This document shows, one piece after another, positions 1 through 11,689 of a DNA stretch of 64,000 nucleotides. How positions within the stretch are numbered: position 1 is the stretch's first letter; each line of letters begins with the position of its first letter. Made by a program: the position numbers and the translations under genes. This DNA comes from Diphasiastrum complanatum (lineage: Eukaryota > Streptophyta > Lycopodiopsida > Lycopodiales > Lycopodiaceae), in the NCBI GenBank assembly GCA_029204225.1, contig CM055100.1, forward strand, positions 64,401,067 through 64,465,066, read 5' to 3'. The notes beneath the pieces are model-generated. The model saw only the letters and a program-made list of their open reading frames with translations, did not search any database and was not told the origin of the DNA.

Positions 1-243
1 TAAAGTAGATTTAACTTGAGATATTGACGTCGGACAGATTAGCACGTGACGGGCAGGAAAAAGAAACCAATAGGATACGTCCATGCTGCCCGGACACAAA
101 TTTCAAAATTTTCTATATTGCATTTTTATTTTTTAGTTAATTTGAACTACGTTACATATATTTCAAATTTGTGCATTTTGATTGGGCCTGGTGACGGTCG
201 AAACTAAAGAAAAAAAATAAAAGTATATTCACAAAGGGCACTT
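1..243 (-). mobile_element. Internal part of a TIR-type DNA element (copy 1)
   Basis: Read on the minus strand, this stretch matches the interior of the repeats that start at 26570 and 55190: the shared order is a T-rich run, TTAGTTTCG, GGCCCAAT, GAAAT.TATGTAAC, GGCAG.ATGG and a CCGACG block. It also resembles the right arm of the complete short element at 29573-29950. The extreme terminus (CATTAG...) is missing here. It abuts the broken integrase of copia A at about 243, so it may have inserted into that element, with the rest of copia A lying left of the window. Family identity is an inference from within-window comparison. Confidence 0.5.
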
Positions 244-1511
244 GTCACATAAAGATCTGTTTTCCTCTCAGCAACTCCATTTTGAGATGGAGAATAAGCA
301 CAAGAAAACTCTCTCTTTATTCCTTCACCTTCACAATATTCATGAAACTTGTTGGAGATGTATTTACCTCCTCCATCACATCTTAAAGCTTTAACTTTGA
401 AAGAAAACTGTTTCTCAACATAAGCTTTAAAGATTAGGAAGTGATTAAATACCATAGCCTTTGAAGAAAGTAGATACAACCAAATATATACAGTAAAGTC
501 ATCAATACAGGTGACAAAACATGTTGCACCACCAATACTTTTAGGAGAGAAAAAATGTACATCCGAGTGTATAAGCTCCAAAGGATGAGTAGTCTTGATA
601 AAAGTCTTTTGATATGGCTTTTTGTGTGATTTTGCAATAGCACAAGCCTCACAAGGCTTGAAATCTTTGGAAAGAGATTTTGGAAGACCAATAGCCTTCA
701 CTTTCTTGACCATAGAAGACATAGATTTAAAGTTAGGATGTCCCAACCTTCTATGCCACAACTCCTCCTTAGATAGCAAAGCAACTTCACAAAGGTTTGC
801 ATTCTCATAAGAATTCAACTTAAAAATTCCACCACATCTAGATCCATCAGCTAGGATCTCATCATTTTTCTTGATAAAGCAAGTATTGGAGTTGAACTTT
901 ACATCACAACCATTATCAGGCAACTTTTCCACACTAATCAAGTTCTTTGTAAGTTTTGGAATGATAAGAACATTAGAAAGTGCAAGAACTTTTGAAGAAG
1001 CAAGTTTCAATGGAATGTTGCCAATTCTTTCTATAAAGCACTCATGATCATTAGTAGTGTAAATAGATCTCTTAAGTCCTTTGTAAGGTACAATTGAGTC
1101 AAAAGACTCCTTTGAACAACACATATGTGAAGAAGCTCCACTATCTATGTACCAAGCTCCATCTTTCTTGAAAGGTGATGAAGAAAAATTGGACACCATA
1201 AGTGATCCTTCTCCATCACTTGCAACAAAATCTTCTTCAATCTCTTTGGAGAGATTAGCTTGCTTGAGTTGGTTTTTCTTCTTAAAGCAATTAGAGGCAT
1301 AGTGCCCCTTCTTGCCACAGAAGAAACACTTCACTTTCTTCTTCTTGGTCTTTGAAATAGAGAGATGAGATGAATCATCCTCTTCACCATCTTTGTCTCG
1401 ATCTTTGGCTTTGTCTTTGTTGGATGTTTGAGAGAACTGGTTCTTACTCCTTTTATGCTTGTCTTTGACAAAGAGGGCTTTGTCACTTCCACCATGCTCG
1501 AGTCTGTTCAT
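244..1511 (-). pseudogene. Ty1/copia zinc knuckle-protease-integrase fragment (copia A)
   Basis: An open frame of about 420 residues. A lysine-rich stretch is followed by a CCHC zinc knuckle (C62, C65, H70, C75), an aspartic protease with the intact motif WYIDSGASSHM (catalytic Asp near residue 123), the GAG-pre-integrase block LWHRRLGHP, an HKKP/HSDVH integrase start, the second Asp in LRCDGGGKY and the Glu in NGVAERK. All three integrase catalytic residues are therefore present, but the protein runs straight into the TIR-type repeat at about 243 and the reverse transcriptase is absent. It is the same family as copia B at 49469-52433. Gag lies upstream but is shortened by an internal deletion. 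In an intact element this polyprotein would be cleaved to make and integrate cDNA. Confidence 0.85.
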
Positions 1512-1843
1512 CCTGGAAAGTTAAGAGTGAGTATTCTAGAAGTATTCTTTGCTTCATAGATGGACTTAAGTGCATTCCAAACATCTTTAGTTGTGGTGCA
1601 AGATCCTATCTCTCTCAAAATTTCATTAGATACATTCATCTTAATGAAATGTAGAGCCATTCTAGCTCTCTTCCTATACTTAGGAATTTCAGCCTGTGCT
1701 TGAGGCTCCTCCTCAACACCAAGCACAATATCCATAACATCCTGGAGTATCAAAATAGACTCCATTACGAACCTCCAAATTGAGTAATTAGAAGTATTTA
1801 GTCTTTCATTTGCTTCTAGAAGATATCCTCCCAGAGGTGTCAT
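1508..1843 (-). pseudogene. N-terminal gag fragment of copia A
   Basis: The first 111 residues of a copia Gag. The motifs NYSIWRFVMESIL, MDIVLGVEEEP and VWNALKSIYEAKNTSRILTL are typical of the plant gag N-terminal (UBN2-like) domain. Copia B continues after this point for roughly 85 further codons before its lysine-rich linker; here the frame hits a stop and the linker resumes at once, so about 250 bases have been lost at 1510-1530. The start ATG is chosen because it begins the conserved TPLGGYLLEANERLNTSNY block. The fragment is non-functional on its own. Confidence 0.75.
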
Positions 1844-2600
1844 TTAGATGAAGACTTCTTAGTTATTGGACTGCGATATGTTTGAGCTTGTTCCAATCAG
1901 ACTTAAAGTTGCTGCTCTCTTTCACTATAGGTATTTTCAAGGATGTTCTACCTTCCTATGTGAAACACTTGCAACTGTATTTGAGATGAATCTCAAATAT
2001 TCCACAAGACAAGATTATTTAGATCAGACACACAAAGTGGGTTGAGACACTTTGGCTAGTTTGAATCCTACTTTTGGCATGTGTGAAATGCTTTAAAAGA
2101 AAATACTATTGACACTCAGAAGGCTCAAAGGGTGTTCAATTACTTCAAATTTAGTCTTGATCTTCAATTTCTTGTGAAGGATTCTCAAAACAATTGATTC
2201 AGAACAAAGCAAGGTTGAATCAAATCAAAATGCTGTCACTCGGATTTTGGACCCATTGCTATCTTCTTTAAGAGATTATAACTCTTGATAGACACATCAG
2301 ATTGATTTGGTTTCAATTTCTATGGAAAGTACACATTATAAGCTTTCCATCAAGCTATAAGACAACTATCTTTGGATCTACAAGCAAGGAGATAGAAGGG
2401 ACTGAGAATCTCTGATTTTCACACGTGCGGAATTCCAGAATTTCGTACTACCACTTTTCAGGTCTGAAAATTTAGTTCCAATTCGATTTGATCCAAACAC
2501 ACATCAGAGAAAGGTGAGAAAAGTGCAAAACTGCTATTTTGCTTGATTTAGCTCTCAATTTCTTGTACAATCAGAGATGTTAGCATGCAAAGCTCAATTC
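1844..2600 (-). other. Untranslated leader of copia A between primer-binding site and gag
   Basis: About 750 bases between the primer-binding site and the gag start of copia A. I see no open frame of note in it. It contains direct CACACGTG motifs similar to those in the LTR of copia C. Confidence 0.35.
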
Positions 2601-2613
2601 GGCTCTGATACCA
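2601..2613 (-). promoter_or_regulatory. Primer-binding site of copia A (Met-tRNA type)
   Basis: On the minus strand the sequence is TGGTATCAGAGCC, the classical plant copia primer-binding site complementary to the 3' end of initiator-Met tRNA. It directly follows ...TTTTGTCA, the expected CA end of an LTR, which sets the element orientation. Confidence 0.75.
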
Positions 2614-3190
2614 TGACAAAATTTCCAAAATTCACACGTGTGGGGAAGATCCACAAGTATGATAGATCTAATTAAGCTTTATGATTAGCACAATAACATG
2701 ATTCTAGATTGATCAACAAGATCTAGTACAGAAGTTATGGCTTAACCACAATCTAGCATGCTAAGCATTAGAATATGATAACAATGAATCATTAATGAGC
2801 AAACGTACAAGATATCAGTGTATTAGCAAAGCTTTGGTTCTTCATAAAAAATTATGAGGAGAGCTACACATATTTATGGAGTTTGAGGTAGCTCGAGGTA
2901 GAACCACATCCATCCATCATTTAATGACATCTAAAGTAGAGTCTATGTGACATTTGTCACATGTCATGCATGAATCTCTACCAACTTTTTCCAGGTGTCC
3001 TAGTTCTAACTAGAAATGTACAAATCATCATGCATGTGTCCATTACACTTTGTGCATGCCTTGCATGTCACTATGGATCACTTACAATTAATACATGTGA
3101 ATTGCCACGAGTTTCTACTAGCATAATTTTGTTGATTCTATGTCTACAATCTATATGCAAGTTGTACTCATTATTCTAGGTATGACATAT
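2614..3190 (-). mobile_element. 5' LTR of copia A (outer end approximate)
   Basis: The inner end is well defined: it finishes with CA immediately before the primer-binding site. A TATA-like CATAAATATG lies on the minus strand near 2870, a plausible promoter. No second LTR of this element is in the window, so the outer boundary is a guess. Confidence 0.45.
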
Positions 3191-3367
3191 CCATGTAGCT
3201 CGAGTTTTATCTAGGCCAAACTTGGCATTTTGCATTTATGAACAACATACTTGCCTGGTACAATATTTGTAGCAAGCCTAAATTCAAGATGGATAATTTT
3301 TTCATTTCAACAATAATTTCTCAAGCAAGCCAGTCTTGCTAAAGAGAGTTATCAAGAAGGATCTCTC

Positions 3368-3823
3368 ATGGTGTCTATGTACTCTTCTTCTAGTTTTGAA
3401 AATGAAAACTCATGGTTGATAGATAGTGGGTCTAGTTCTCATATGACTAGTTCAAAAAAGTCTTTCACTCATCTTCCACCTTACAATGGTTCTAGAAAGT
3501 TTATTTTCATTCCTATTGATGGTGAATGCAAGATAAAAGGAATTGGTAGTGTACCAATTGGTGTTGAATCCAGTATGATTCTTAAAGATGTACTTTTTGT
3601 GTCTAATCTCACTATGAAGCTCATTAGTGTTGGCAAGATACTAGATGGTGGTTTCCAAGTTGATTTTGGAAAAGATGCTTGCTTGGTTAAGAGGGATGGT
3701 GATGTGGTAGCAAGTGGGACTAGATGTGGTAATCTTTTCAAGATTGATGCTAATCCTTGTGGAAGTGTGGCCAATAGGAGCTTGGGTCATCTCAAGGAGG
3801 AGAAGGCAAGTGATCTACCTTAG
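3368..3823 (+). pseudogene. Ty1/copia protease fragment (copia C)
   Basis: 151 residues with the copia protease motif SWLIDSGSSSHMTSS, the downstream KDVLFVSNL..KLISVGK block and the CLVKRDGD / GNLFKID repeats that precede GAG-pre-integrase. The frame then stops just where the LWHRRLGH box should be (only RSLGHL remains). It is a different family from copia A and B. No gag was recognised upstream. Confidence 0.7.
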
Positions 3824-5077
3824 CCTATGTTCCAAGATGGTAGGGCTCATGAAGATGGTGCTTTGGCAAAAGCACATGGAGAGTTATTGCCAAGGAGGTC
3901 TACTTAGCATCAATTCTCTTATCTTGTTCATTTGGATGATCTCATTTTATCATGTAGAAGCAAAGGTGGTGCCATTTCATGTGACTTCTTATTTGAAGAC
4001 TTCAATTGGAGGTATCTCTTAGCAATGGTGCTTGATATGAAGATTGCAATAGTTGATACTTTGGGGATCTTTATATCCATATGATTTTCCAATATTCCTT
4101 TGCATATAAGGAGTAAGGATGATCTAATCTCAATCAAGAGGATGATGGTAGGATTCTCAAGTCTACCAAAAGTCCAAGTGCATGATGGAGATTTGCCAAG
4201 GCTTGAGGAGGATCTTCTCAACACATGGTTTCAAGGGGATCTTCAAGAGGCAAGGACAAGTCTATGTGGATCACTTGGCAAAGAGGGGCAATTTTCAGGT
4301 GGTATCTACTCCAACATTCTCACTTATGCTTCTCTTCCATTACTTGATGTACCATCTTGCTTTATTGAGATTTCTACATCTCAAAGTTCAAGTAAGACAA
4401 CACTAGTCTTATATGATGCCTATTATATGGACATATTTCTTGTCAGTGATGGCTTGGATATGTTTCCAAATCATTTTGAAAAAAAAAAGTGGTTGTGTCA
4501 TCAAATGTATGCTCTTGGATCTAGTAAGAGCAAGAATGAGTTTGTCACTCATAGTTTGAAAAATCATGTTTTTTTCATTTTGTGAGGCGTTTTGTAAACT
4601 TTTCTTGAGGTTAAGTGAATAATACATGAAGGACAATTACTATCCTTGAGCAAGTATTTAGCCTCAAGAAGATCAAGATAGTGTTTGATTTAAAGATTAG
4701 ATTCATCATGGAAAAAGTTCATAGTATGTGGACTAGTCAAGCTAGAATTGAAAATCTTGATAATCATCACATTTGCTCATCTTATGATCTTGATCTTTAT
4801 GATCTTTATGAGGCATGGAAGCCTCATATTTCACTCTTTATGGTGCAGCCATCTTCTTGCAAGTGGAGCTTTCAAGTCAAAGATCATCATCAAGGATGGA
4901 GGGAACACAAGGATATGGTGGCAAATTGGTGGAATGCTCTTCAATGGAATTGGCAAGTGATTTCTACCAAAGAAGTCCTATCATGGATATGGTGAAGTTG
5001 CTACATGGAGGATCCCTTGGCTGGTTTTTACATGATATGCATACCAAAGGATCCACTCAAAAAGTTTCACAAGCTCC
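3824..5077 (+). other. Degenerate interior of copia C
   Basis: Between the protease and the polypurine tract there are open stretches (for example 4100-4585) but none matches integrase, reverse transcriptase or RNase H motifs that I know. It may be a scrambled or non-autonomous interior. No function is assigned. Confidence 0.3.
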
Positions 5078-5185
5078 TTGGTTGATCTAGTACCTTACCA
5101 AGCTAGTTTTTGAGGAGTGTGAAAATTTGAAAAATCTAGTACCTTACCAAGCTAGTTTTTGAGGAGTGTGAAAATTTTTGAGGAG
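5078..5185 (+). repeat. Tandem duplication at the polypurine tract/LTR junction of copia C
   Basis: The unit ATCTAGTACCTTACCAAGC plus TAGTTTTTGAGGAGTGTGAA occurs twice (about 56-base period). A third, shorter TTTTTGAGGAGTGTGAAAAT copy follows. The polypurine tract GAGGAG and the LTR start TGTGAAAA are thus present three times in a row. Confidence 0.7.
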
Positions 5186-6113
5186 TGTGAAAATTTGGCA
5201 AAATCTAGCTTGGATATTTTGTAAATTCTTGTTTGTGAGAAAATCTCACACGTGGAGCATGTTCCCACGTGTGGAAAAGAGACTAACTATGATAGATCTA
5301 TGTTGAGTTAGGGGTACTCAAGTTTTTAGTAGAGATCTAGCCACATGTTAGATGTTGATTAGGCCATTTTTGGCAAGATAGGCAAGTACACATCTTAGAG
5401 CATGATTAGGCCAAAAGTAGAAAGTGATGTAGCTCGAGCCAAGTTAGGCTTATGACATTTGTCATGCTGAGATTTGGTGTGTGACATGTCCCTATGTGTT
5501 GGCATGAGAGCTAGTGACCAATCAAAAAGCTAGAATCTATCAAAATGGTCCAATCAAGATTGAGGGCTCATATGTCACTCAACCAATAGAATTTTGAGAA
5601 GGAAAAGAAGAGCTCCAATCATGTTCCGCTCTCCTCTACTTCGAGTAGCTACATATAGAGGCAAAATTTCATTTGTATTATGAGTTTTTTTGTAAAAATT
5701 ATCAACATTTCCTTGACTAGTTTTAGGCCAAATTTGGTAATTTTGGCACATAGTTTTGAATCTGACCTTTCACACGTGTGGAACAGGTCTAGATACTTTT
5801 ATTTTAGTATATATTTTATGTTGAAGAAGTGTCAAACTTCAAGAGCTTCGAAATGACACCAAAATCATGTCATTTGGACATATAGGCCAAAATTGGCTAT
5901 TTTAGGCTAGTGGTGCCCTAAAATTGGGTCCTAAGTTCTAGAGAGAGGAGAGAGAGTCATCTCTCTCACCTATATTAGGCTGAATTTCATGGAGAATCAG
6001 GTTGAAGAAACTTTTGTATTGTTTCATTGAGATGAATACATCATTGTCTATATTTCTTCCTCCATTGTGAGCATTGTCTTCAAGCTCTTGTGTATGATCT
6101 TAGGTGCTTTCCA
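5186..6113 (+). mobile_element. 3' LTR of copia C
   Basis: Starts TGTGAAAATTTGG after the polypurine tract TTTGAGGAG. A TATA-like ACATATAGAGG occurs near 5650. It contains paired CACACGTG motifs. The 3' end is approximate, set just before the next LTR at 6124. Confidence 0.5.
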
Positions 6114-6123
6114 AAAGCGGTAG

Positions 6124-6960
6124 TGTTAGCAATTGTGCTAACACAGAGAAAAATAAAAAGAAAGAAATTAAACTCCGTGGCATGTGTTTTGTAAGCCCAC
6201 GTATGAGTACTTGTCAATAAACTTCCACCATGGCATGTGTTTTGTAATCCATGAGTAGAAGCTTAAAATAATAATAAAATAGTTTAAACTTAGATTTAGA
6301 ACTTAGACTTAGGAAACTTAAGATTAGAAATATTTGTCTTAAGTTTTCCTAAGTTAGAGACTTTGAAGTTCTAAATCCTAAGTTAGAAGTTCTAGAATGG
6401 CTAGAAATAAGTTAGTCCCATAAGTTAGTGAATACTTATGGAAGACCCTCCTTGCCATAAAAAGGAGAGGTATATGCCATGTAAATAACACTTTGAGATT
6501 ATGGCAAATTGCTCTTGTTATTATCTTGTATTTTCATTGTGTTCCCTTTGGAAAGGTGCATAGCTTGAGGGAAGGTGCTCGGGCCTTCTCTTGTCTCCTT
6601 TTCATCGGTTTCTATATTGTGGCATGGTTTTATTCGCTATTTGCTTAGTTAGCCGCAATCTATTATTCCTATCTCCCTTTTGGGTGTTAAATTAGAAGTA
6701 GTTTAATCTTCTTGCTAGTTGGGAACCGCCTTAGCAAGGTCTTATTATTTTGTTAATCTTGGTTAGTTGGGAAACCTTAGCCAAGCTAGTTCTATTCCGT
6801 ATCGACCACTAGATGGGAAAGCCTTGGTGCTCCTGTTCTTGTTTGTTTATTTCCATTTTGAAAGCTTTGATAGATTCTTAAAAGGTGGACGATCCTCTTT
6901 ACACTATACTACACCTGTGAGTAGATCTAGCCATCGCATAAACTAGAAATACTTCCAACA
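6124..6960 (+). mobile_element. Ty3/gypsy-type 5' LTR
   Basis: Begins TGTTAGCAATTGTG and ends ACTTCCAACA immediately before an Asp-type primer-binding site, giving a TG...CA LTR of 837 bases. It contains a stem-loop (CTTAGGAAACTTAAGA at 6308-6323 against 6337-6353) and a duplicated GGCATGTGTTTTGTAA segment 53 bases apart. Confidence 0.65.
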
Positions 6961-6975
6961 TTGGCGCCATTGCCG
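6961..6975 (+). promoter_or_regulatory. Primer-binding site (Asp-tRNA type)
   Basis: TTGGCGCCATTGCCG follows the LTR end with no gap. This form is typical of plant Athila/Tat gypsy elements. Confidence 0.7.
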
Positions 6976-7836
6976 CTTTTTAAGATTTTTCTACCTAGCT
7001 TCTTTTCCTTTCATTTTTTCGCTTCCGTGTTGGTGTGTATGCTTGCTTGCTTTTTAACCTTCAAACCACAACACGAGCCTTCTTTTCAGGTCCTCAACGA
7101 GCTGCAGAGCAACCTATCAAGCCGAGGGAAAGCAACAAAAGTGTCAACTTGGGCATTTTCTTTGAAAGAAATGATCCAAGTGACATTTGTTTCATCCAAC
7201 TAGGTATATCAAAATTTGTCGGTCTGTCTGCAGCCATAACAGACACTGATCTTCCATTTTTTCACCTCCACGAATTTTGACATTGCTCAGATTCTCTAAA
7301 AACACCCTAATATACTATCAAAATCCACTGTTTTTCAATCAAATCTGGGTCTTAGAATTCGCTGACTTCACTGAGACTAGATCTATAAAAAATCAGTCCT
7401 CCAGCAGCTCCGCAAATTCTATCTCACAGATTTTGCCTGTTTTCTGTCAGAAAATCACATTTTTCACTATTTTTCTCATCTGTCAGTAAAACCTCAATAT
7501 TAGAATTCGCCAGTCATACCACGAAATCGCCCATAGTGAGAACGAATTCTCTATACCCTCTGCGAATTCTATCTCTATTTTTTTTTTCAAAAATATATAA
7601 AAAAATCAGGATTTTTACAGAAAGCACCCCTTGTCAAAATTCGCGAGTACTGTAGTTAGATTTATCTGACTGTCCACGAATTCCCGGATTGTCCACGAAT
7701 TTTTGTACAGTAGAAAAGTTCAGTATTTGTCCAAACCCTCCATTATGCAAGAAAACTGTCCTTTTTGTCTTTTTTTTTGTCAAGTACAGTACTGCCCTGA
7801 TCATCTGAACTGTTACTCTACTCCACACTCTGCATC
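6976..7836 (+). other. Gypsy leader with recurrent GAATTC-like motifs
   Basis: The leader between the primer-binding site and gag. From about 7260 to 7710 it contains roughly nine copies of (A/C/G)GAATTC or near forms such as CGAATTTT and GAATTCGC, spaced irregularly. No coding sequence was recognised. Confidence 0.4.
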
Positions 7837-8033
7837 ATGTCTCGAGATTGTGTTGAATCTTCCAATCTAACCCCTCCACGACTAGAACGAAAAATTTCAC
7901 GTATTGATGCACCAAAGTACGATGGAGAATCTAACCTAGTCTGATTTCTCCAAGACTTTGATAATGCATGCAGCTTCTATGGAGATACCTTTGAGACTGA
8001 AAAGCTTCGCCTATTCCCCATGGTACTCTATGG
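7837..8033 (+). pseudogene. Ty3/gypsy gag N-terminal fragment
   Basis: Translation from the ATG gives a short leader, then RIDAPKYDGESNLV, a stop, then FLQDFDNACSFYGD and EKLRLFPMVLYG. This is the usual gypsy gag layout (PxYDGxxxxxxFLxxFE...F). It carries one in-frame stop and is cut off at 8034, where an LTR-like repeat starts. Confidence 0.6.
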
Positions 8034-8424
8034 TGTCAGAAATGGTGAACTCCTACAACTTTGTCATAGCACGAGCAAGAAACGAAGGTCAAACGAGAAC
8101 AATTCATGATAGTCAACGTCCCTTGATTCGAAACACAAACGATTCGCGAATCATTCGTGAATCGTAAACACACCTCCAGGACCGCAAATCGCAAAGGGAT
8201 GCAAAATGAAAAACTACGAAAGGAACAAAAGCAAATGGGAGATTACGAAACAAACAAAGAGGAATCTTTCGCACTGTAGCAGAGTCTAGAGGGAGGTCAG
8301 AGAAGATTGAGTCGATGAGACGAAACGAGACATGGACATATGAGACCGCTCGACAAGCCGCTCTTTGCCAAGCAAAGAAGGGCAATTGGATTAAATGTAC
8401 AAAGTTGCAAGGTTCAAGAAGGAG
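8034..8424 (+). mobile_element. Truncated LTR plus 3' end of a deleted retroelement
   Basis: 8034-8280 repeats 8425-8672 closely (both start TGT.AGAAATGGTGAACTC and share TTCATGA.AGTCAACGTCCC and GAGATTACGAAACAAAC). The stretch just before 8425 ends CAAGAAGGAG, a polypurine tract. The simplest reading is a nearly empty element: truncated 5' LTR, then the last bases of the interior. Confidence 0.5.
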
Positions 8425-9060
8425 TGTTAGAAATGGTGAACTCTTGCAACTTTGTCACAACACGAGCAAGAAACGAAGGTAGAACGAGAACAATTCATGA
8501 CAGTCAACGTCCCTTGATTCGAAGCATGAACGATTCGTGAATCATTCGTGAATCATAAACACACCTCCAAGATCGCAAACCGCAAAGGGACGCAAACCAA
8601 AAACTACGAAAGAAACGAAAAGAATGAAAGCAAACGGGAGATTACGAAACAAACGAAGAGAAATCTTTTGTGCTGCTAGCTGGCAGCTCAACGGGCTTGG
8701 AGTCATAGACTTCACGCCTAGTTGAAACGAGTGGCAACGAGGAGACTAACTAACTAGCTGATTAGCGTTAACTAGTCTTGTGATTCTACGTTTAGCTATC
8801 TTGTAAACTCCACATAGTGGAGGTATAAATGATCCTTTATGGATCATAACTAACAATCTGAATATTTGATCTATAAGAGACAGAGAGATAGACGTAGTGA
8901 GTAGAGCAGGCAGAAAAATATTAGGAACAATAGAGCTGTGCATGAAAGTCTGCGCGAGCAGAACACAACGAAAGAGCAGATTGTCATTCCGAAATTAAAC
9001 AGATAATACAGTCGCTCTATTTTCATGCATCTTCTTGTCTTGTGCTGTCTGTTCTAATTG
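8425..9060 (+). mobile_element. 3' LTR of the same deleted retroelement
   Basis: Begins TGTTAGAAATGG after a purine tract. A TATA box GGTATAAATG lies near 8821. The 3' end is approximate. Confidence 0.5.
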
Positions 9061-9201
9061 CTAGAATACAATATGTTCTGTGATGTGCAGTCGCGTGTCT
9101 AGGATTCTACAAAAGCTTCCGCGCAAAAGAAAATTCAAAGACATGCAATTGTTTGCGAATAAGAAGACGAAGACGAAATTTAAATAGTCTCGCTTCCAGA
9201 C

Positions 9202-10110
9202 ATATGGAACAACCAAAGAGTGGTATTTTAACCTCGAAACTCTTGATCTTGCTTCTTGGACCACTCTCAAAGATGCCCTCATAAAATCCAAACTGACTCA
9301 GAGACGCCCTCAAACCATCCAAACTGACTCAGAGGCCATTCATCCAAATTACCCATATCAAGATGTGTCGTGACAAGTCTGTTCGAAACTACATTGAGCG
9401 CTTTAAACGTCTCAAGGTCGAATGTGTTGACAAAAACATCACTGAATGTATAGCCATAAAACTGTTCTTGATTAAATTGCCTAGAAACATCCGCCGCAGA
9501 CTAAAACCAGTTGACCTTTATGACCAACTTAAAGACGTGATGAATGATGCTATCCGTGAAGAAGACGAAGGTTCTGACGATGACTTTGACTATCGTGAAA
9601 AGAAATCTAAGAATCTTGACCGTCTTAATCACCCGAAGTCTGAAAATGTTGCCCAATCTTTTGAACTTCTGCATCAAATGGAAACTTGGCAAAAAGCTCA
9701 ACAATCTCATATGGATAAACTCACTGACGATTTCCAAACCACCATGAAACAGATTGTTGAGAAATCTTTTCAAGCACGAGAAAATGTCTGGTGTCCAATC
9801 TGCTCACAACATCATACTGAATGCCCTCAACTGCGAAACCATTTTCCAGCAGCACCCAGACCCACCATCTATCGAGCATACTGCCCGTACCCTCCACAAC
9901 AGCCTACACCACGACTAGGTATACCAACCACAACCAACTGCACCAAATCAGTACCAACCACCACGTCAACAGGTTGTCGTTAACCAACCTGCTCCACAAC
10001 AAGCTATGCATTATCTTGATCCCAATACTATCGATCCAGCAACCTACTATGTGGAAGACCATACTCAACAATACCTCACTGAGACAGTTACAACGCCTAC
10101 AACATAACTT
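9202..10110 (+). pseudogene. Ty3/gypsy gag fragment
   Basis: Frame pieces read YGTTKEWYFNLETLDLASW, then after a frame change the open stretch from 9363 gives a basic/acidic region (VRNYIERFKRLKVECVDK, EEDEGSDDDFDY) and CPICSQHHTECPQLRNHF, a C-x2-C-x3-H-x4-C zinc-knuckle-like motif. A further frameshift near 9915 leads into a Gln/Pro-rich tail (QQPTP, PPRQQVV). It matches gypsy gag organisation. It ends where the minus-strand copia E begins. Confidence 0.6.
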
Positions 10111-10125
10111 ATGTCAGGACGAGTA

Positions 10126-11008
10126 GTTGTGAGATAAATCAGTGAACCAACTAATTGACAAAATAAAGTGGCATAAACTAGTGCACTCTCATCCTGGTTA
10201 GATAGTTTCTTACCAACCTCCACAAGTGTGGATACTGGCTTGCTATCGCACATTTTGAAATGCTTCAAAATCTCATTCATGTACTTTGTTTGTGTTAGTG
10301 CGACGCTACTGCAACCTTGCCATACTTCCACACCCAAACAATAGTGCATCAAGCCAAGATCAGTCATATCGAAACTAGAAGATAAGTCCATCTTGATTGC
10401 ACCAATCAAATCATCGTCATTTCCTGTGATTATGAGGTCGTCTACGTATAACACAATCAATGTGATACTAGAGTCATGAGCAAAGTAGTAAGGATTGAAA
10501 TCTGAAGAAGTGCGTGTCAAACCTCTAGGTAGGAGATGCTCATCAAAGTGGCTATACCAAGCACATGGTGCTTACTTCAAACCATATAAGGCTTTCTTCA
10601 GCTTGCATACTTTGTCTTCTATGCCATGTACCATGAAGCCACCAGGTTGCTCCATGTACAGTTCTTCTTCAAGCTTACCCTTCAGGAACACGGACTTTAC
10701 GTCCATCTAGTGTAGATTCCATTCAAATAACACCGCCAAAGCAATCATCATGAGAAGTGTATTCCACTTGGCCACAAGAGCGAAGGTCTCTTCGTAGTCA
10801 ATGCCTTGCTTTGCGCATAACCCTTCACTACAAGCCTTGCTTTGTGTTTTGCAATAGTTCCATCGGCATTGTATTTTGTCCCGTATACCCATTTGTTGCC
10901 AATGGGCCTTTTGCACTTTGGAAGATCCACTATCTGCTTTTTCCATATCTCCCGATTTTTGGCCTCCTCAAAGCAAGAGGGTTCAGTAGATGAAATAATA
11001 TCACTCAT
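10126..11008 (-). pseudogene. Ty1/copia reverse transcriptase (copia E)
   Basis: The order is PSCFEEAKNREIWKK, CKRPIGNKWVYGTKYNADG, HKARLVVKGYAQ, then a one-base frameshift near 10810, then GIDYEETFALVAKWNTL and, in a further frame piece, the catalytic box LIVLYVDDLIITGNDDDL and LGLMHYCLGVEV. These are the standard copia reverse transcriptase blocks with the YVDD site intact. The protein ends at TRPDISYV, before RNase H, where plus-strand gypsy gag sequence starts. The frameshift and 3' truncation make it non-functional. Confidence 0.85.
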
Positions 11009-11501
11009 AAGTGCTTACCTGAATCCTGTCAGGTTCCTTCCTCTCTCTTGCGGAATGCCACAACTCTCCCTCCTTACTAGGTTCGGCAATTTCTCCTTCC
11101 TTGTCACTCATGAGTTTAGTATACCATTTAGGTAACTTACGTTGAGGTGATCCGCTACAAGGTGAATAGGAATCCCATGGTGCATCTTGCTCCTTCTTTT
11201 TGTCACCTACTATCTTAGTCTTTTCCAATCCAATAGATTTGTTTCTCACTCTCCATCTCGTCTCTATGGTGGGAAGAGTACCACATTCCTCATTGTCATC
11301 ATGATGATATTCTTGTGGTGGTAGAACTACTTCATCCTCCTTGAGAAGCTTACATAGCTCATCATTATCCTTTTCTTCATCCCCAAATCTATGGATTTCA
11401 TCAAATAAGACATCACGGCTTATGTGCACACATAGCCCATCTGGATCATAACATCTATATCCCTTGGTTTGTTTATCATAACCTATAAAACCTCGTTTCA
11501 C
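11001..11501 (-). pseudogene. Integrase C-terminus and linker of copia E
   Basis: The motifs GFIGYDKQTKGYRCYDPDG and ISRDVLFDEIHRF form the conserved copia integrase tail that precedes the acidic linker (DDNEECG, DKKKEQDAPWD) and reverse transcriptase. The integrase core with its D, D and E residues is missing: on the upstream side (about 11520-11640) protease sequence (NVLYVPSLQKILLS) joins almost directly to this tail, an internal deletion of roughly 1.3 kb compared with a full copia polyprotein. Confidence 0.8.
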
Positions 11502-11689
11502 ATCCTTGATCTATCATTTCTTGTTGTTGAACTCCACTTCAACTTATGATTAGTCATTGTACCAATAGATAAAAGAATCTTCTGAAGACTAGGAACATAC
11601 AACACATTTTCAATTACCTTCACATGTCCATCGGGAAATTGAATAGGCACTGCACCAACTCCATGAATTTGGCACTCGTCACCGTTCGC

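Noticed and set aside
4100-4585. 161-codon open frame in copia C as a separate gene
   Set aside because: It lies between a copia protease and its polypurine tract, has no recognised domain, and is most simply degenerate element interior.
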